This document shows, in pieces, positions 22,381 through 23,768 of a DNA stretch of 23,768 nucleotides (positions are counted from its first letter, which is position 1; each line of letters starts with the position of its first letter). The DNA is taken from positions 1 through 23,768 of the IMG/VR virus record IMGVR_UViG_3300030389_000410. The stretch is one strand, 5' to 3'. The position numbers were made by a program, and so were the translations under genes. The notes below the pieces were generated by a model that ran no database searches, was not told where the DNA came from, and saw only the letters and a list, made by a program, of their open reading frames with translations. This stretch comes from a virus.

Positions 22381-23030
22381 TGGAAATACCAGAAATAAAA
22401 ATACCGCAGATAAATATACCAGTACATAACCCCTATCAAGTATTAAACGTACCTCTACCATCGTTAAAATTACCTGGATGTGTAAAGTATCATAGAGATG
22501 CTTCTCCAAAGAATACGGCCTTATATAACGATGATCCGAGGGGAACTGTAATTAGTTGCCCTTATGGTTCAATGCCTACTTTTGAACCTTTGTTATACAA
22601 CAGAAGAAAAATACAAATAATAGAAACTAAGCAACAATCACAACAAAGAAAACAAGAACCAACACCACAAGTAAAAACTAAAAAACCTAAATTACCAGAA
22701 AAGAAGAAAGAAGAGTTTTTTATAAAATGCCCAGGTGATAAAGATCAAAGAGTTGGAGATTTTAGAAACTCTAAAAAATTAGAGGTTGTCGTATCTCATA
22801 AATTATCAGATGATAAAAGTGAGTGCATAACACTCTATGAAGACACAAAGTTCATCGACCAATATCTACCTTCAGCTAAAGCTGCTTCTACTGCTGCTGG
22901 TATTGCTCTGGTCGCTGCTACTACTCCATTACTTATCAATGCTGTAAAACCATTAGTAAAGAATTTAGTAAAAAAAGTTACTTCTCGGAAGTCAAAGAAT
23001 GACGATGAGGTAAAACCTGACCCTTCTTAG
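22380..23030 (+). CDS. Ile-Pro-rich protein with C-terminal membrane anchor
   Basis: A 216-residue protein starting MEIPEIKIPQINIPVHNPYQ, with Ile-Pro or Val-Pro dipeptides spaced through the first 30 residues. The middle is Lys/Gln-rich and probably disordered (about 75-110). A small Cys-containing domain follows (FIKCPGDKDQRVGDF to SECITLYEDTKFID), then one transmembrane helix at about 170-189 (STAAGIALVAATTPLLINAV) and a basic tail (KNLVKKVTSRKSKNDDEVK). Cys occur near residues 34, 60, 116 and 151. Starting in TAATG, it appears cotranslated with the preceding membrane protein. Its 3' end overlaps the opposite-strand gene by 53 bases. Function unknown; I associate the type with cyanophages. 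Confidence 0.75.
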   Translation: MEIPEIKIPQINIPVHNPYQVLNVPLPSLKLPGCVKYHRDASPKNTALYNDDPRGTVISCPYGSMPTFEPLLYNRRKIQIIETKQQSQQRKQEPTPQVKTKKPKLPEKKKEEFFIKCPGDKDQRVGDFRNSKKLEVVVSHKLSDDKSECITLYEDTKFIDQYLPSAKAASTAAGIALVAATTPLLINAVKPLVKNLVKKVTSRKSKNDDEVKPDPS

Positions 23031-23622
23031 GTACAACTTCTATATCCTTACAAATGTTGTAATAAGGACTGTCTTTTGCAAACTGAATACCAGCCAACTT
23101 CTTCTCACCACAGTGACGTAATCTTGCCATATGCCAGTCTAGTTCTAGGTTTTTAAGCTTTTGTTTCTGTATGTTTATCTGTGTCTGTGCTGCTTCTTTA
23201 CATTGCCTACCTAGTTGTCTATCTAAAGGAATAGAAAAGTTTAGAGTTATACCTGTACCAACTGCATAACTATCTTTGTTAGTACCAGAATAGTTTTGTT
23301 GATAATATAAAATATCTCCTGGATTATCAGGTGTACCATCACCTATAGCATTACCATCATCATCAAAGTCACCAACTATATCAGTCTGGTCATATACAGG
23401 TGTTTCATATCTATGATCAAAAGGTTTTCTATAGTTACTATTGAAGGTAGTAAAAGGAGTTATAGTCATCATTGCACCCTGACAAACAATATTTCCTCCA
23501 TACTGATTAGTATGAAAACTACCGTTGTTTACATTCCAGTTCTGATTAGTAACAGATCCACTGTTACTTTGACTTACAGCATTGGCTAAAACCTTTACTG
23601 GACTAAGTATTATTGTGAGAAT
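22978..23622 (-). CDS. Secreted or periplasmic protein of unknown function, minus strand (start uncertain)
   Basis: Read on the minus strand, a segment LTIILSPVKVLANA|VSQ looks like a signal peptide with an Ala-x-Ala cleavage site. Then come an Asn/Ser/Thr/Gln-rich stretch (SQSNSGSVTNQNWNVNNGSF), an acidic loop DFDDDGNAIGDG resembling a calcium-binding DxDxDG loop, and a helical C-terminus with QCKEAAQTQINIQKQKLKNL, ARLRHCGEKKLAGIQF and SPYYNICKDI. The last pattern recalls cyanophage proteins of unknown function. No ATG, GTG or TTG precedes the signal segment until TTG 23754, which would run 145 bases antiphase through the upstream gene. I give ATT 23622 as a placeholder; a start error, unusual start or frameshift is possible. 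Coding below about 23610 is the secure part. It converges with the 22380 gene. Confidence 0.65.
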   Translation of the reverse strand: MLTIILSPVKVLANAVSQSNSGSVTNQNWNVNNGSFHTNQYGGNIVCQGAMMTITPFTTFNSNYRKPFDHRYETPVYDQTDIVGDFDDDGNAIGDGTPDNPGDILYYQQNYSGTNKDSYAVGTGITLNFSIPLDRQLGRQCKEAAQTQINIQKQKLKNLELDWHMARLRHCGEKKLAGIQFAKDSPYYNICKDIEVVPKKGQVLPHRHSLTSEK

Positions 23623-23768
23623 ACAGAGGTAGTAGTAGTAACGGATTCCGTTGTTATATCTCTTGTTATTGACGTTACGTTTTGTAGACCCGGACCAGAA
23701 TATGTCTCTGTGAATTGGAAAGCATTTCCTGATGTTGGATTTGTAAGAGTCCAATTTGGTTTTGTTGT
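23610..23768 (-). CDS. C-terminal end of a Thr-rich protein, minus strand (partial)
   Basis: Reading in from the right edge on the minus strand gives 52 residues and then TAA (23612-23610). It contains NWTLTNPTSGNAFQFTETYS, GPGLQNVTSITRDITTESV and the end TTTTSVFSQ. The composition (Thr/Ser/Asn-rich, regular hydrophobic spacing) is that of an extracellular or virion-surface beta protein. The overlapping frames look less natural: the same-strand one starting at TTG 23754 is Arg/Lys/Tyr-rich, and the plus-strand one has no start. Its stop lies within the signal region of the downstream minus gene, in the zero frame relative to the downstream minus-one frame. Family not identified; the N-terminus is outside the window. 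Confidence 0.6.
   Translation of the reverse strand, partial: TTKPNWTLTNPTSGNAFQFTETYSGPGLQNVTSITRDITTESVTTTTSVFSQ

Noticed and set aside
23623-23754. N-terminal extension of the minus-strand gene to TTG 23754
   Set aside because: It would run through the coding end of the upstream minus gene in another frame, has a weak start codon with no Shine-Dalgarno sequence, and would put about 44 charged residues before the signal peptide.
23590-23768. Open plus-strand frame at the right edge with a plausible-looking translation (GPEYVSVNWKAFPDVGFV)
   Set aside because: No usable start codon lies in it, and it is the exact complement of the minus-strand reading that ends TTTTSVFSQ, which fits the neighbouring minus gene better.
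1-23768. tRNA genes, insertion sequences, integrase or attachment sites
   Set aside because: No cloverleaf, transposase, terminal inverted repeat or integrase was noticed; nearly every base belongs to the structural operon.

Overview
The window is the morphogenesis half of an AT-rich, T7-like podovirus (Autographiviridae-type architecture). The gene order is the canonical T7 one: a gp7.3-like pair, portal (gp8), scaffold (gp9), major capsid (gp10), tail tubular proteins A and B (gp11, gp12), internal virion proteins gp13 to gp16, and tail fibre (gp17). The tail-fibre modules, the strings of tiny lysine-rich genes and the membrane/secreted gene group at the right end are of kinds I associate with marine phages, especially those of picocyanobacteria (Prochlorococcus/Synechococcus). 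A SAR11-type host cannot be excluded from sequence alone. No polymerase, terminase, integrase, holin or photosynthesis gene lies in the window.

Layout. 1-528: the end of an unidentified gene and two short basic proteins starting Met-Cys. 528-3051: portal, a 49-residue protein and scaffold. 3054-4315: six small, very basic genes inserted between scaffold and capsid, where T7 has almost nothing. 4316-4437: an untranslated capsid leader with a hairpin and a strong ribosome binding site. 4438-5424: capsid gene, followed at 5434-5466 by a strong intrinsic terminator at the same place as T7 T-phi. 5482-5729: two more lysine-rich microgenes. 5726-16744: tail tube and the internal (ejection) proteins; the cell-wall hydrolase domain sits at the C-terminus of gp15 (GH73 glucosaminidase type), and I found no transglycosylase motif at the N-terminus of gp16. 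16747-22041: a T7-type fibre with two repeat blocks, further appendage proteins, and a tandem-duplicated two-gene fibre cassette. 22081-23030: two membrane-associated proteins. 22978-23768: two genes on the opposite strand, the first convergent with the structural operon.

How the genes work together. The plus-strand genes form one almost gapless transcription unit for head, tail and ejection apparatus. Most junctions are stop-start overlaps or the stereotyped form TAA-NN-ATG without a Shine-Dalgarno sequence, which suggests translational coupling. Strong Shine-Dalgarno sequences occur at a few genes only, including capsid. There is no stretch over 300 bases without a gene; the longest gap is the 122-base capsid leader.

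The least explained parts are the small basic gene block (3054-4315), the duplicated fibre cassette (19420-22041), and the right-end membrane/secreted genes, including a minus-strand gene with a signal-peptide-like segment but no conventional start codon. Family assignments come from recognition of motifs and context; no search was run.
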